From the NCBI GenBank assembly GCA_947594855.1, contig CANQEL010000001.1, forward strand, positions 62,001 to 126,000: 64,000 nt of DNA, given 5' to 3'. The stretch comes from an uncultured Lachnospiraceae bacterium. GTDB taxonomy: Bacteria; Bacillota; Clostridia; Lachnospirales; Lachnospiraceae. Numbering within the stretch: the first letter of the stretch is position 1; every line of letters begins with the position of its first letter. Under the pieces are notes generated by a model, which worked only from the letters and a program-made list of their open reading frames with translations, did not search any database and had not been told where the DNA came from. Position numbers and translations under genes: made by a program. Shown here piece after piece: positions 1 through 8,718 of this stretch.

Positions 1-57
1 TATAACCATACAAGCTATAAGCACGCCTGCAGTAATTCTTTTTAATACCTTTTTCAT
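1..57 (-). CDS. N-terminus of a secreted protein (partial, runs off window)
   Basis: Nineteen codons are visible before the window edge, starting with MKKVLKRITAGVLIA. A basic start followed by a hydrophobic stretch reads as a signal peptide. An AAAGGGG ribosome binding site lies about 7 bases upstream of the ATG. It begins 15 bases after the GH59-like gene, so it is probably the next gene of the same operon and another exported protein. The product cannot be named. Confidence 0.6.
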   Translation of the reverse strand, partial: MKKVLKRITAGVLIACMVI

Positions 58-72
58 AATAAACCCCTTTCT

Positions 73-3000
73 TTATTTTGCACATTTTATATTTGAATAC
101 TTACTATTTATTGTTTTACCTCCCTGTTTTTTGAAAGCGCACACTTTATAGTAATATTTCTTATTCTTCTTAAGTTTCTTTTTATCTGTATATTTCACTG
201 TCTTTTGTTTGTTAATTTTCTTTATAACCTTATAACCTTTTTTCTTCTTTACAGAACGCTTTATAATATATCCGTCTGCTCCCGTTACTTTACTCCATTT
301 AAGTTTTACTTTATTGCCGGTACGCTTACAGCTCTTAAGTTTAGGAGCCTTTAATTCCTTAACGGCGTCTGATTTATTATCATTTCCCGGTCCGTTCTTA
401 TTTATATCGGTTCCTCCGTTTCCCCCGTTGTTTGCCGGCGGCGTACCCGTTCCCGGTACATTCACGGTATAAGAAGCCGTCTTCTTGCTTCCGTCACCCG
501 CTTTTGCGGTAATTACAGCGCTTCCTGCCGCTACAGCCGTAACTTCTCCTGTTGTCTCATTTACTTTTGCAACTGCACTATCGCTGCTTGAATAAAGCAC
601 CCCTTTATAATCCGCATTATCAGGAAGAACTTTTGCTGTCTGCGTATATGTCTTTCCTGCTTCTACCGTAACCTCCGGTTTTTCAAACGAAAGCCCTGTT
701 ACCGTTACCGGAATATTTCCTATCGGCATTATCGCATCCAGTACAAATGTGCCGGACTTTAACGTTACTTTTACTTTATGCGAAGAGTTGCCAAGTCCTG
801 AAATAATATATGAAGAACAGTGGTTATTACTTGTATTTACAGAGGCTCCTTCTTCTACAACCGAACCATCAACCTCCACATCAATAACCGATGCGCTGTC
901 ATTTTTTCCTATAAGCGAAAATCCGTCGCCTGACATTTCAAATTCAAATGCCGCGCCCGATGATGATGATTTGCTTGTGGAACGGTACCAGTCATTACTG
1001 CTTCCGTTTGCCGCTATATCCCAGTTTCCGCTGTACGTTACATTGTCAGATGCATTATCAATAATTGCGCTTCCATACGGAATAACATCAAGCAACGCAT
1101 CATCTTCAGTACTTTCCAGTTTCATAACCTTAAGATTATCAAAATATACTTCATCCCAGTCCGAAAACAGTCTTACTCTTCCGAAAAGTTCTGCATTACT
1201 GTCCTCATATTCATACACAGCCGTATCATTTACATATGCTGTTATTTTATTTCCTTTACCGGTAAGCGCAAGTCTGTATTCTCCGTTTCCGCCCACAGAA
1301 CCGTTTGCAAGCTGTGTATAACCTTTTTTCAGTGTCCAGTTACCCTGATTGGTTATCTGGAGATTGTATCCGCTTCCTGTATATGCCATTCCCGTCTGTT
1401 CCCTTATTACTATACCTGCATATCCGCTTCCCGGAACTGTTACGTCAACAGATGCAGTATAGTTCATCCATCTGTAATCGCCTACGACAGTGCTTGGCGT
1501 ATTTACCCGCCACTGGCTTATCTCTGATGTAAGTCCCTGTACAAGCCTTCCGTCTTCCACATAAAAGGCTCCCGAGTAATCAACCATATATCTCGGCTCA
1601 TTACCTCTTTCAGAAAGATATTTACTGTCATAGGAATCATACTTAAAATCATCTGCATATAACACATTATCCGATGAATCCTGCGCATCTCCCGCCGCAT
1701 TTGTATCAAGCACAGGATTATACGATTCTTCCGGAAGCCTTTCCGTATACTCTGTTTTTCCGTTACATTCAAGCGTAGTAACCGTCACAATAGAATACGG
1801 TTCTACATCCACATAATAATAACCGCCTTCTTTTTCCACCTTGCCTTTATACTGCATATAACTGTCCGTGCATGATTCCCATCTTTCAAGCGCCGCCTCA
1901 TCTTCTATATCCATATTCTTTACCGACAACGCATAACTCAAACTCTTAGGACTGTTATTAACGATTATAGTTGAAAAATCCTTTCCATCCGGTGAAGCAA
2001 GCGTCATATAACTCGGTTCGCCTGATTCATTTGTAAGATGCTCCGTTCCTGAAGAATTATTATACGAAGCCTCAGCGATATATCTCCATATTCCCGCCGT
2101 ATTCGTACTATTTTCCCATCCTGTTTTTGCAAATTTTGAAAAATGTTCAAGCAGATATATAGCTTCATCAAAATGAATATGCCCCGACCATGGCTCACGC
2201 GCGCTTAGAAGCTCCTTGTGGTCAAACTCTGAACCTTCATAGAAAGAACCTATCGCCGGTTGGAAAATATAATGCGTCTTTCTTGAATACACTGCGCTCT
2301 TTATCATACAGTCGCACATCGCCAGAGGACTCTGATAACCTCCTATCGTACCTGCGCCATATGCTACATTTTTATTTTCCTGATATTCGGTATAACTGAA
2401 ACTTGCGCAGCCTTCGCTGTACCATACCTCTTTATCATCAATGTCAGCCATATTTACATAATCGTCTGTTGCCCCTTTTGTTCCTGTAGTATAATGAAAA
2501 CCTATTGCATCTACTGCATCATAAAGTTCTCCGTCTCTTCTCATGGCTGGAACAATATTTAATGATATATATTCATCCGATGCTATGATTTTAATATTGT
2601 GATATGCTTCTATCGCCTTATCATCCATATAAGGAGGAAAATCTTCTTCATTTACAAGACGGTTTTTGAACCATTTGATGAAATCACCGTCAGGCGTGCC
2701 CGTCTCATTCTTATCAGGGTTTACGTAATCAAGTATATAACCGTATTTTTCATATGCATCAAATATAGTTTCACTATACCATTTATATACTGCCTCATAC
2801 CCTTTACCGGTCTTATCCTGGTCCCAGTAAGTCTGTACCCACGCCGGCATCTCCCAGCGGAGTATACTTACTTTTACATTCTTATTTACCTTTTTTGCAT
2901 CTGCCGCAAGAACAAATCCCGGACTTCTTGAAGCGTCAGCCTCCTCGTCTTCATACCTCATTGTACATGAATCTGCACCGGTAGAATTATTACCGTCATT

Positions 3001-3324
3001 CCCCATTTCTACCTTAACATGGTTCATGAGAGGATGTTCTCCTCCGAACAATACCCGGAGCATCTTATTATACGCCTCCGGTGATTCATATTTATAGTCA
3101 AGCAGAAGATTGCTTGTACTATTGGCGCTCAGTACGCCAAACCCCTTGTACGTAAGGCCGTTAACATTATCTGCTGCGCGCAGAACGTCATTGCCGTCAA
3201 TTATTATCTCCATATTATCCCCAACTCCAGACTCAGCCGCATATACGCCTGCGGTACTGCAAAGCGGTATGCAGAGCGCCGCAATTATTATGCTGCTGAA
3301 AAGTGTTCTTATTTTTTTTATCAT
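73..3324 (-). CDS. Secreted GH59-like (galactocerebrosidase-family) beta-galactosidase with Big2 and Fn3 modules
   Basis: Predicted exported retaining glycosidase of 1083 residues. After a signal peptide (about 1-30), the catalytic region (about 40-400) has features I associate with GH59 galactosylceramidases: YKGFGVLSANSTS near the N-terminus, VKVEMGND, KIIASDE, a WYSEG segment that matches the nucleophile Glu motif, and SAREPWSGH. The acid/base Glu is probably in NPDKNE. A central beta-sandwich region (about 545-735) corresponds to the GH59 lectin-like part. A further beta-rich domain, a Big2 Ig-like domain (about 865-950) and a very basic C-terminal Fn3 module follow. The ATG at 3324 is preferred because the signal peptide starts there, though its GGGGG ribosome site is somewhat distant. 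It lies 105 bases downstream of the GH31 gene, same strand, so the two probably act on the same galactose-containing glycan or glycolipid. Substrate is inferred, not seen. Confidence 0.8.
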   Translation of the reverse strand: MIKKIRTLFSSIIIAALCIPLCSTAGVYAAESGVGDNMEIIIDGNDVLRAADNVNGLTYKGFGVLSANSTSNLLLDYKYESPEAYNKMLRVLFGGEHPLMNHVKVEMGNDGNNSTGADSCTMRYEDEEADASRSPGFVLAADAKKVNKNVKVSILRWEMPAWVQTYWDQDKTGKGYEAVYKWYSETIFDAYEKYGYILDYVNPDKNETGTPDGDFIKWFKNRLVNEEDFPPYMDDKAIEAYHNIKIIASDEYISLNIVPAMRRDGELYDAVDAIGFHYTTGTKGATDDYVNMADIDDKEVWYSEGCASFSYTEYQENKNVAYGAGTIGGYQSPLAMCDCMIKSAVYSRKTHYIFQPAIGSFYEGSEFDHKELLSAREPWSGHIHFDEAIYLLEHFSKFAKTGWENSTNTAGIWRYIAEASYNNSSGTEHLTNESGEPSYMTLASPDGKDFSTIIVNNSPKSLSYALSVKNMDIEDEAALERWESCTDSYMQYKGKVEKEGGYYYVDVEPYSIVTVTTLECNGKTEYTERLPEESYNPVLDTNAAGDAQDSSDNVLYADDFKYDSYDSKYLSERGNEPRYMVDYSGAFYVEDGRLVQGLTSEISQWRVNTPSTVVGDYRWMNYTASVDVTVPGSGYAGIVIREQTGMAYTGSGYNLQITNQGNWTLKKGYTQLANGSVGGNGEYRLALTGKGNKITAYVNDTAVYEYEDSNAELFGRVRLFSDWDEVYFDNLKVMKLESTEDDALLDVIPYGSAIIDNASDNVTYSGNWDIAANGSSNDWYRSTSKSSSSGAAFEFEMSGDGFSLIGKNDSASVIDVEVDGSVVEEGASVNTSNNHCSSYIISGLGNSSHKVKVTLKSGTFVLDAIMPIGNIPVTVTGLSFEKPEVTVEAGKTYTQTAKVLPDNADYKGVLYSSSDSAVAKVNETTGEVTAVAAGSAVITAKAGDGSKKTASYTVNVPGTGTPPANNGGNGGTDINKNGPGNDNKSDAVKELKAPKLKSCKRTGNKVKLKWSKVTGADGYIIKRSVKKKKGYKVIKKINKQKTVKYTDKKKLKKNKKYYYKVCAFKKQGGKTINSKYSNIKCAK

Positions 3325-3429
3325 AATAATCTTTTCCCCCATTTTATATAAATTTACATAAAAATTATACTATAATACAAACTCTTTATCATGATAATTT
3401 ACGATAAAAACATGAAAATATATGACAAG

Positions 3430-5406
3430 TTAAAACACATTTATGATACTTTTGCCTTCTTTTACAAATGCAATAAACTCATCTATGCGTGCAGTCTTCG
3501 TAACCCACCTGCCTCCTTCTTCTGTTTCTTTAGTATTCACATCTGTCCATTTTCCTTCCGGCAGATATACCTCCCGTTCAGTCTGGCCCTCATTTACTAT
3601 AGGCGCAAACAATATATCTTCGCCAAACATATACTGGTCTTCAAGCGTATAACATACTTCATCTTCGTAATAGTCAAAAAACATAGGCCGCATTATAGGA
3701 GAACCTGTTTCAGAAGCTATATCCATATAATGGCATATATACGGCCTAAGCCTTTCTCTCAGCTCTATCAGCTCTTTTAATATTCTGTAGTTTTCCTCTC
3801 CAAAACTCCATATTTCATTTGCTCCGCCGCTTTTTTCAATTATGCCTGGATACAGGTCAACATGCTCCTTTTCCCTTAATCTTGAGCCATGCAGCCGCAT
3901 CACCGGTGAAAACACTCCAAACTGCGCCCATCTTATAATAAGCTCGCGAAAATAATCACTTTCTGTGTCAGCAAATAAAAATCCGCCTATATCGCTGTTC
4001 CACCAGGGGATACCGCTCATTGCCATTGAAAGCCCTGATTTGACGCTCATCCTGAGCGCATCAAATGTAGATACAATGTCACCATTCCATATAAGCGAAC
4101 CAAATCTCTGGATTCCCGGATAACCTGCGCGTGTAAGAAGTATGATGTCCTCTTCTCCCTCAGACTTTAATCCGTCATAAAACATCTTACTGTAATAATA
4201 CGGATACAGCATTGCGCTCTGCGCTCCGTTTCCCGCATACAGTTTAAGATTGGCATACTGCTGCGGATGAATCTCCGGCTCAGCCTCATCAAGCCAGAAA
4301 GTCTTTATTCCATGCTTATAGTAATTCTCTTTTACCTTATTCCATACATACGGCCCTGTTTTAGGATGGGTAACATCAATAAATGCCTGTTGTCCGTAGA
4401 AGTCAAACATGCCATACTGGCCATTTTCGGTACGTATTATCATATTGCCGTCATTCATTTCCTGATAATTTTCACTATTTGGATTAATAGTAGGCCATAT
4501 TGATACTACAGGTTCTATACCCATCTCTTTAAGCTCGGCACACATTGCAGAAGGGTCGGGCCAATACTTCGGGTCAAACTTCCACTCACCCTGCTCTGTC
4601 CAGTGGAAATAATCTATTACAATAGCTGCAATAGGGATTCCTCTTTCCTTATATTCACGCGCAACAGAAAGAACAACATCCTGACTTTCATAACGCAGCC
4701 TGCTCTGCCAGAAACCTGCCGCCCACTCCGGAAAATGCGGCGCATAGCCCGTAAGGTCACAATATTTCCTAAGAACCTCTGCCGGAGTATTTCCCGCGTA
4801 TATCAGATAGTCTGCCTGATATGCGCTGTCAGCTACCCACATTGTATGGTTGTTTGTCGTTTCGCATCTGCCCGGCGCAGGATTATTCCAGAAAAATCCG
4901 TAACCAAGTGAAGAATAGATTACCGGTATAGCTGACTTCGTATTATAATGTTCAAGATTACATGTACTTCCTTTTCTGTCAAACTGGTCTTCCTGTTCCT
5001 GTCCAAGCCCGTATATATGCTCACCTTTATTTGCCTCAAAAATCACTTTTATTCTATAGTGGTCCCCTTCCGTATGTACATTACGCCCTGTATATTCACC
5101 TTCAAATTTAGTATGAAGTATGGCTTCATCATTTCTGTAATATGTAATAAGTCCGCCATACCACGGCTGGCCTGCCTCTATTTGAGCAGATACCATTCCA
5201 TTTTTAATTACGGCAATATTCTCATCGCCGCTTATGATACATTCTGAATCATCTGTAGGCGGAAGGAGTGTCCAATTCTCATCTGACAGTTTACTGTTTC
5301 TTGTAGAACGGCACCTAAGGCAGTTCTTACCGTAAGGCTCTATTACCGTAAGTTCATCACGCCTTTCAAATATAAGCTTATTTTCACATATAGTTATTTT
5401 TCCCAT
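3430..5406 (-). CDS. GH31 alpha-glycosidase (alpha-xylosidase/alpha-glucosidase type)
   Basis: Cytoplasmic family 31 glycosidase of 658 residues with no signal peptide. The N-terminal beta-sandwich has IYGLGQEQEDQFDRKG. The barrel has AAIVIDYFHW, the nucleophile motif TFWLDEAEPE, the acid/base region SLIWNGDI, and WWNSDIGGF and MRLHGSR, all typical of YicI-like GH31 enzymes. The C-terminus is the usual beta domain. The upstream in-frame ATG at 5427 is rejected because its first codons contain the AAAGGAG ribosome site for the ATG at 5406. It heads the GH31-GH59 unit and is divergent from an AraC-type regulator, which probably controls it. The choice between glucoside, xyloside and alpha-galactoside substrates cannot be made from the motifs alone. 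Confidence 0.88.
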   Translation of the reverse strand: MGKITICENKLIFERRDELTVIEPYGKNCLRCRSTRNSKLSDENWTLLPPTDDSECIISGDENIAVIKNGMVSAQIEAGQPWYGGLITYYRNDEAILHTKFEGEYTGRNVHTEGDHYRIKVIFEANKGEHIYGLGQEQEDQFDRKGSTCNLEHYNTKSAIPVIYSSLGYGFFWNNPAPGRCETTNNHTMWVADSAYQADYLIYAGNTPAEVLRKYCDLTGYAPHFPEWAAGFWQSRLRYESQDVVLSVAREYKERGIPIAAIVIDYFHWTEQGEWKFDPKYWPDPSAMCAELKEMGIEPVVSIWPTINPNSENYQEMNDGNMIIRTENGQYGMFDFYGQQAFIDVTHPKTGPYVWNKVKENYYKHGIKTFWLDEAEPEIHPQQYANLKLYAGNGAQSAMLYPYYYSKMFYDGLKSEGEEDIILLTRAGYPGIQRFGSLIWNGDIVSTFDALRMSVKSGLSMAMSGIPWWNSDIGGFLFADTESDYFRELIIRWAQFGVFSPVMRLHGSRLREKEHVDLYPGIIEKSGGANEIWSFGEENYRILKELIELRERLRPYICHYMDIASETGSPIMRPMFFDYYEDEVCYTLEDQYMFGEDILFAPIVNEGQTEREVYLPEGKWTDVNTKETEEGGRWVTKTARIDEFIAFVKEGKSIINVF

Positions 5407-5451
5407 AATATTTTCTCCTTTTTTCATGATGTCATATGTGTTTACAAATCT

Positions 5452-5553
5452 GATTGTGTTTTGTGGCAGTCCGCAGGTGTTCGCATACCAACTCAGGCTC
5501 GCAGCACCTGCTTATGGTATACAAACACCTTGCGGACTTTACACGATACAACC
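5452..5553. repeat. Long imperfect hairpin element, family II copy 1
   Basis: About 100 bases fold into one long stem. The outer arms are copy-specific but pair with each other (left GTCCGCAGGTGTTCGCATACC, read in pieces GTCCGCAGGTG and GCATACCA, with right TATGGTATAC and ACACCTTGCGGAC). The inner part holds CAGCACCTGCTTATGG, which recurs exactly in the element at 26211-26300. It sits between the divergent GH31 and AraC genes, in the presumed control region. It could be a mobile palindromic repeat, a structured 5' leader or an operator region. Confidence 0.6.
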
Positions 5554-5714
5554 AGTTATAAAACTGCATATTTAAATTTCATTTGATTTTATAATATAAT
5601 GGGGTAAAAATATTTGCTTTAATTATATTACTTTCTATTTACACTATTTTGATATTGTGTTACTTTAGAGATATTAAAGAAGCACAAAGCGTATATCAGA
5701 CTGGAGGCGCCCAT

Positions 5715-6599
5715 ATGCCGGCAACTACATTTATTGAACCGATTTCACACAATACGCAGTCAAGACCTTTTTCCATACACTACACTAAAACACAGCCCGG
5801 TCTTTATAATGCACTATATGTACATTATCATTCAGAAATGGAATTTTTTTATCTCGAAAAAGGTGCTTTGGACCTGTATATAGAAGACCTGACTTTTCAT
5901 CTTACCGCAGGTAATGCAGTATTCATACCCCAAAATCTTATACACAGTGCAGAACGCATATCTCCTCCTGATGAAGACTGCTGCTTCTATGCCCTTGTAT
6001 TTTCCGATAAAATGTTAATGGATACACTTCCGAAATACTGCAATATATATATACAGCCTGTTTACCGCAGTCCCCTCGACTGTATTATTCCGCTTTACGG
6101 TAAAGAAAAGTGGCAGAAAGACGTTATTAACTTATTAAAAGAAATATTTGAAAGCAAAAAGTCTGATATAAACGAATGTGAGCTTACCATCCGCGGCAGG
6201 CTCCTTATAATATGGCAGTTATTATACAATAACCATATGAAATTTTATAATAATAATTTATCTGACAATAATTCTTTTCCACAGATACAAAAATGTATCA
6301 ATTACATTCAGGAAAACTATGCTGAAAATATTTCCTTAGATGAACTTGCAGGAAACGCAGGATTCAGTACGGGACATTTCTGCCGGTTATTTAAAAGCAT
6401 GACCGGTCTTACGCCGTTTAATTATATCAACCGCATAAAGATAGCTGCCAGCTGCGAACTGCTTCTTAACACAGACAAGAAAATATCAGAAATATCATCA
6501 CTTTGCGGTTATAATAATATAAGCTATTATAACCGTACCTTTACAAGTATAATGAAAGAAACTCCTTCCGAATACAGGAAGAATTATGCATTAAAATGA
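5715..6599 (+). CDS. AraC-family transcriptional regulator
   Basis: Regulator of 294 residues. The N-terminal half is a cupin-type sensor (YHSEMEFFYLEKG, LTAGNAVFIPQNLIHS). The C-terminal half is a double helix-turn-helix of the HTH_18 type (ISLDELAGNAGFSTGHFCRL for the first helix pair, ISEISSLCGYNNISYYNRTF for the second, ending TPSEYRKN). The ATG at 5715 has a TGGAGG site 8 bases upstream; the in-frame ATG at 5649 has none, so 5715 is chosen. Divergent from GH31, it most likely senses a sugar and activates the GH31-GH59 unit. Ligand unknown. Confidence 0.88.
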   Translation: MPATTFIEPISHNTQSRPFSIHYTKTQPGLYNALYVHYHSEMEFFYLEKGALDLYIEDLTFHLTAGNAVFIPQNLIHSAERISPPDEDCCFYALVFSDKMLMDTLPKYCNIYIQPVYRSPLDCIIPLYGKEKWQKDVINLLKEIFESKKSDINECELTIRGRLLIIWQLLYNNHMKFYNNNLSDNNSFPQIQKCINYIQENYAENISLDELAGNAGFSTGHFCRLFKSMTGLTPFNYINRIKIAASCELLLNTDKKISEISSLCGYNNISYYNRTFTSIMKETPSEYRKNYALK

Positions 6600-6759
6600 A
6601 ACAGCAAACCCTTTATACTTTAACCAATTGTATTCTTGCGCATTGTTAGTATTATCTCCCTTTTCATTAAAACAAATATATATAAACGTAAATATTACAG
6701 CCAAAAGAAATCTAATAATCTTATCCTGCTTAAACCATTCCCTGTTAATTCCAATATTA

Positions 6760-6909
6760 CTATTCCTTATTCTCTCTCTTCTTCTCTTTCGGTCTTTTTT
6801 CTTTCTCAAGCCCTATACCCCCAAACAAATACCTGCTACAATTCTTATCCAACACAAAATCAGATCTTTTTATCATTTTAATTCCATTGTCATAGTTTAT
6901 TTCTTTCAT
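6760..6909 (-). CDS. Possible 49-residue small protein of unknown function
   Basis: The minus strand between the AraC and YczE genes has an ORF of 49 codons beginning MKEINYDNGI, with YLFGGIGLEK in the middle and a Lys/Arg/Glu-rich tail. A GGGGG ribosome site lies 8 bases upstream, and a TTGACA-17-TACAAT promoter and a perfect palindrome lie further upstream. I recognise no family. The run GG near residue 30 is reminiscent of a double-glycine leader, but the rest of the leader pattern is absent. Downstream (6591-6750) another frame encodes a hydrophobic segment (FLLAVIFTFIYICF) without a clear start, so the area may hold a broken larger gene. The interval 6600-6759 shows nothing else supportable. 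Confidence 0.3.
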   Translation of the reverse strand: MKEINYDNGIKMIKRSDFVLDKNCSRYLFGGIGLEKEKRPKEKKRENKE

Positions 6910-6965
6910 GTTCATATCCCCCATACTTAATATCGCTCATTTCATTTTATATACAAATAAAATAA

Positions 6966-6981
6966 GGTTACGTTAGTAACC
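6966..6981. promoter_or_regulatory. Operator-like palindrome GGTTAC-N4-GTAACC
   Basis: A perfect 6+6 inverted repeat, GGTTACGTTAGTAACC, lies about 13 bases downstream of the expected start point of the minus-strand promoter at 7001-7029. Position and symmetry resemble a TetR-class operator, but no such regulator is adjacent. Confidence 0.5.
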
Positions 6982-7000
6982 ATTATTATTTAATACACTT

Positions 7001-7029
7001 ATTGTATTTCATTTATTATTTTTTGTCAA
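7001..7029 (-). promoter_or_regulatory. SigmaA-type promoter, minus strand
   Basis: TTGACA (7024-7029) is separated by 17 bases from TACAAT (7001-7006), a near-consensus vegetative promoter. It begins just past the stop codon of the YczE-type gene and points to the small ORF at 6760-6909. Confidence 0.65.
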
Positions 7030-7031
7030 TA

Positions 7032-7682
7032 CTATTTTTGAATTACGTCAGATAGTTTTTTGAACTTTTTAGTAAAAAACTTCACAACCACGCCGGTAAA
7101 AAGCGCGGATATAATTGTGCCCTCCCTTGCTCCCACAATTGTAAAATCAAAAAATATAAGTGAAAGAATTAGCGCCAGTGTAACGCACGATATATCAAAT
7201 AAAATTTTTATATTGCCAAATTCTTTTCCTGTTTTATCCGAAATTGCCTTTACAAATGCTTCTCCTGAATTCATTATGACATTTGCTATAACTGCAAGTG
7301 ATATTCCAAATCCAAGTATTATTATTCCGGAAATTACCATTGCCATACGTAAAAGATAAGTATTTACCGGTATTGATGACACTATCCACATTCCCAAATC
7401 CGTAAACCATCCAAACAGAAATGACAATGGAACCTGCAAAAGCTGTATAATCTGAAATTCCCTGCGTAGAATTATTATCTGCCCGACAATAAGCACACAG
7501 TTCCATATAATAAGCCATGTTCCCATGGAGACTGAGGCAAACCGGTAACTCATAACATTTGCTACTGAAGAAATCGGCGATACTCCCAGTTCTCCATGTT
7601 TTGTAAATGCAACTCCAAGGGCTGCAAAAAACAGGCTTATTATAAATAGTATATAGCGTTTTGCAATTTCAGCTTTAGTCAT
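7032..7682 (-). CDS. YczE/YyaS/YitT-type membrane protein
   Basis: Integral membrane protein of 216 residues with about five hydrophobic helices. GVAFTKHGELGVSPISSVANVMS near the N-terminus (read as GELGVSPISS) and FGISLAVIANVIMNSGEAFV in the middle are characteristic of the YczE/YyaS/YitT group, whose transported or sensed molecule is unknown. GGGGGATTGG precedes the ATG. It follows the beta-helix gene by 35 bases and is probably the last gene of the 11217-7032 transcription unit. Confidence 0.75.
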   Translation of the reverse strand: MTKAEIAKRYILFIISLFFAALGVAFTKHGELGVSPISSVANVMSYRFASVSMGTWLIIWNCVLIVGQIIILRREFQIIQLLQVPLSFLFGWFTDLGMWIVSSIPVNTYLLRMAMVISGIIILGFGISLAVIANVIMNSGEAFVKAISDKTGKEFGNIKILFDISCVTLALILSLIFFDFTIVGAREGTIISALFTGVVVKFFTKKFKKLSDVIQK

Positions 7683-7717
7683 CCAATCCCCCGCATATCA
7701 CACACATATGCACATTA

Positions 7718-8707
7718 TCATTTTACCTTATTACCGGACTTAACATATGAATCTTTTGTTCCCAATTTTAATATGCCTGAATCAAATGTCCGTTTTCCGG
7801 ACCCGCTCAGTACATTTCCCGAAATTTTTGCTTTTTTATAATTGTATGTACATATCGCATATTTGGATATCTGTTTAAATGTATTTTTGGAAATCACCAT
7901 TTTTGTATAAATATCTTTTGCACATCCGTGATTTGTTCCAAACGCATATTGAAAATTGGTAAAAGTACATCCTGATAATATTACATTTTTTGTGCGCGTA
8001 CCGTCAAGTTTTCCCATAAGGTCAGAACCTGCAACACCTTTTACTGCAGATTCAATCTGTACGGCTTCTCCAACTTTCTGGTTTCCAATAAATTGGCAGT
8101 TTATTATTTTTACATTTTTGCCCGCACCAAATTCAACCAAATGCGCATTATTAACTTTCTTTGGCAGATATTTAAAAACTGTTCCTTTAATAGTTATATT
8201 GCTTACATGTGAGAATGTACACAGGGTTGTTACATTTTCCGTTCTTGTACCTGCATCAAAGATGCCGCCAAGAATAGTAATATTTTTCCCCCGGTTGTAG
8301 CCTCCTATTGTATATCCTCCGCCCGGAGAATCCGAATTACCTGTTTCCTGTCTTGGATTTCCGACAACAATCATGCCTCCACGTTCAAAAGTTTTATCTC
8401 TCTTTAATGTAACACCTTTTAGATTTAATGTCGTATTGCTGTAAATATGCAGGCTTCTTGTTAAAGTATACGTTCCCTTCGGCACTTTAATATTATACCT
8501 ATCTCCCTCAGATAATGCTGCCAGATTTAAACAGGACTGTATATCATACTCATCACAATTTTCTGAAACATCTGATTCTACAGTTATATCAATAGTATCT
8601 GCCAGCACCTGTTCCGAAGCGAACCAAAAACCAAATACAATAAACGTGACAAGAAAACTCTTTATCAATAACTTTCCTGCTGTTTTATAATTTATGTATA
8701 GCTTCAT
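7718..8707 (-). CDS. Secreted right-handed beta-helix (pectate-lyase-like fold) protein
   Basis: Exported protein of 329 residues. A hydrophobic signal segment (about 12-37) is followed by a repeat-rich region with regularly spaced Asn/Ile/Gly ladders (NITILGGIFDAG, NITIKGTVF, NVKIINCQFIGN, NVILSGCTFTNF, MVISKNTFK, KISGNVL), the pattern of a parallel beta-helix. Such proteins bind or cleave polysaccharides, but I cannot assign catalytic residues. AAAGG lies 6 bases before the ATG. It sits 11 bases after the 5'-nucleotidase gene, so the two are surely cotranscribed. Confidence 0.7.
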   Translation of the reverse strand: MKLYINYKTAGKLLIKSFLVTFIVFGFWFASEQVLADTIDITVESDVSENCDEYDIQSCLNLAALSEGDRYNIKVPKGTYTLTRSLHIYSNTTLNLKGVTLKRDKTFERGGMIVVGNPRQETGNSDSPGGGYTIGGYNRGKNITILGGIFDAGTRTENVTTLCTFSHVSNITIKGTVFKYLPKKVNNAHLVEFGAGKNVKIINCQFIGNQKVGEAVQIESAVKGVAGSDLMGKLDGTRTKNVILSGCTFTNFQYAFGTNHGCAKDIYTKMVISKNTFKQISKYAICTYNYKKAKISGNVLSGSGKRTFDSGILKLGTKDSYVKSGNKVK

Positions 8708-8718
8708 AAAATACCTTT

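Noticed and set aside
6628-6930. Plus-strand 100- and 81-codon ORFs in the AraC-YczE gap
   Set aside because: Low-complexity Phe/Leu/Ser translation of A-rich antisense sequence without ribosome sites; the minus strand has the better signals.
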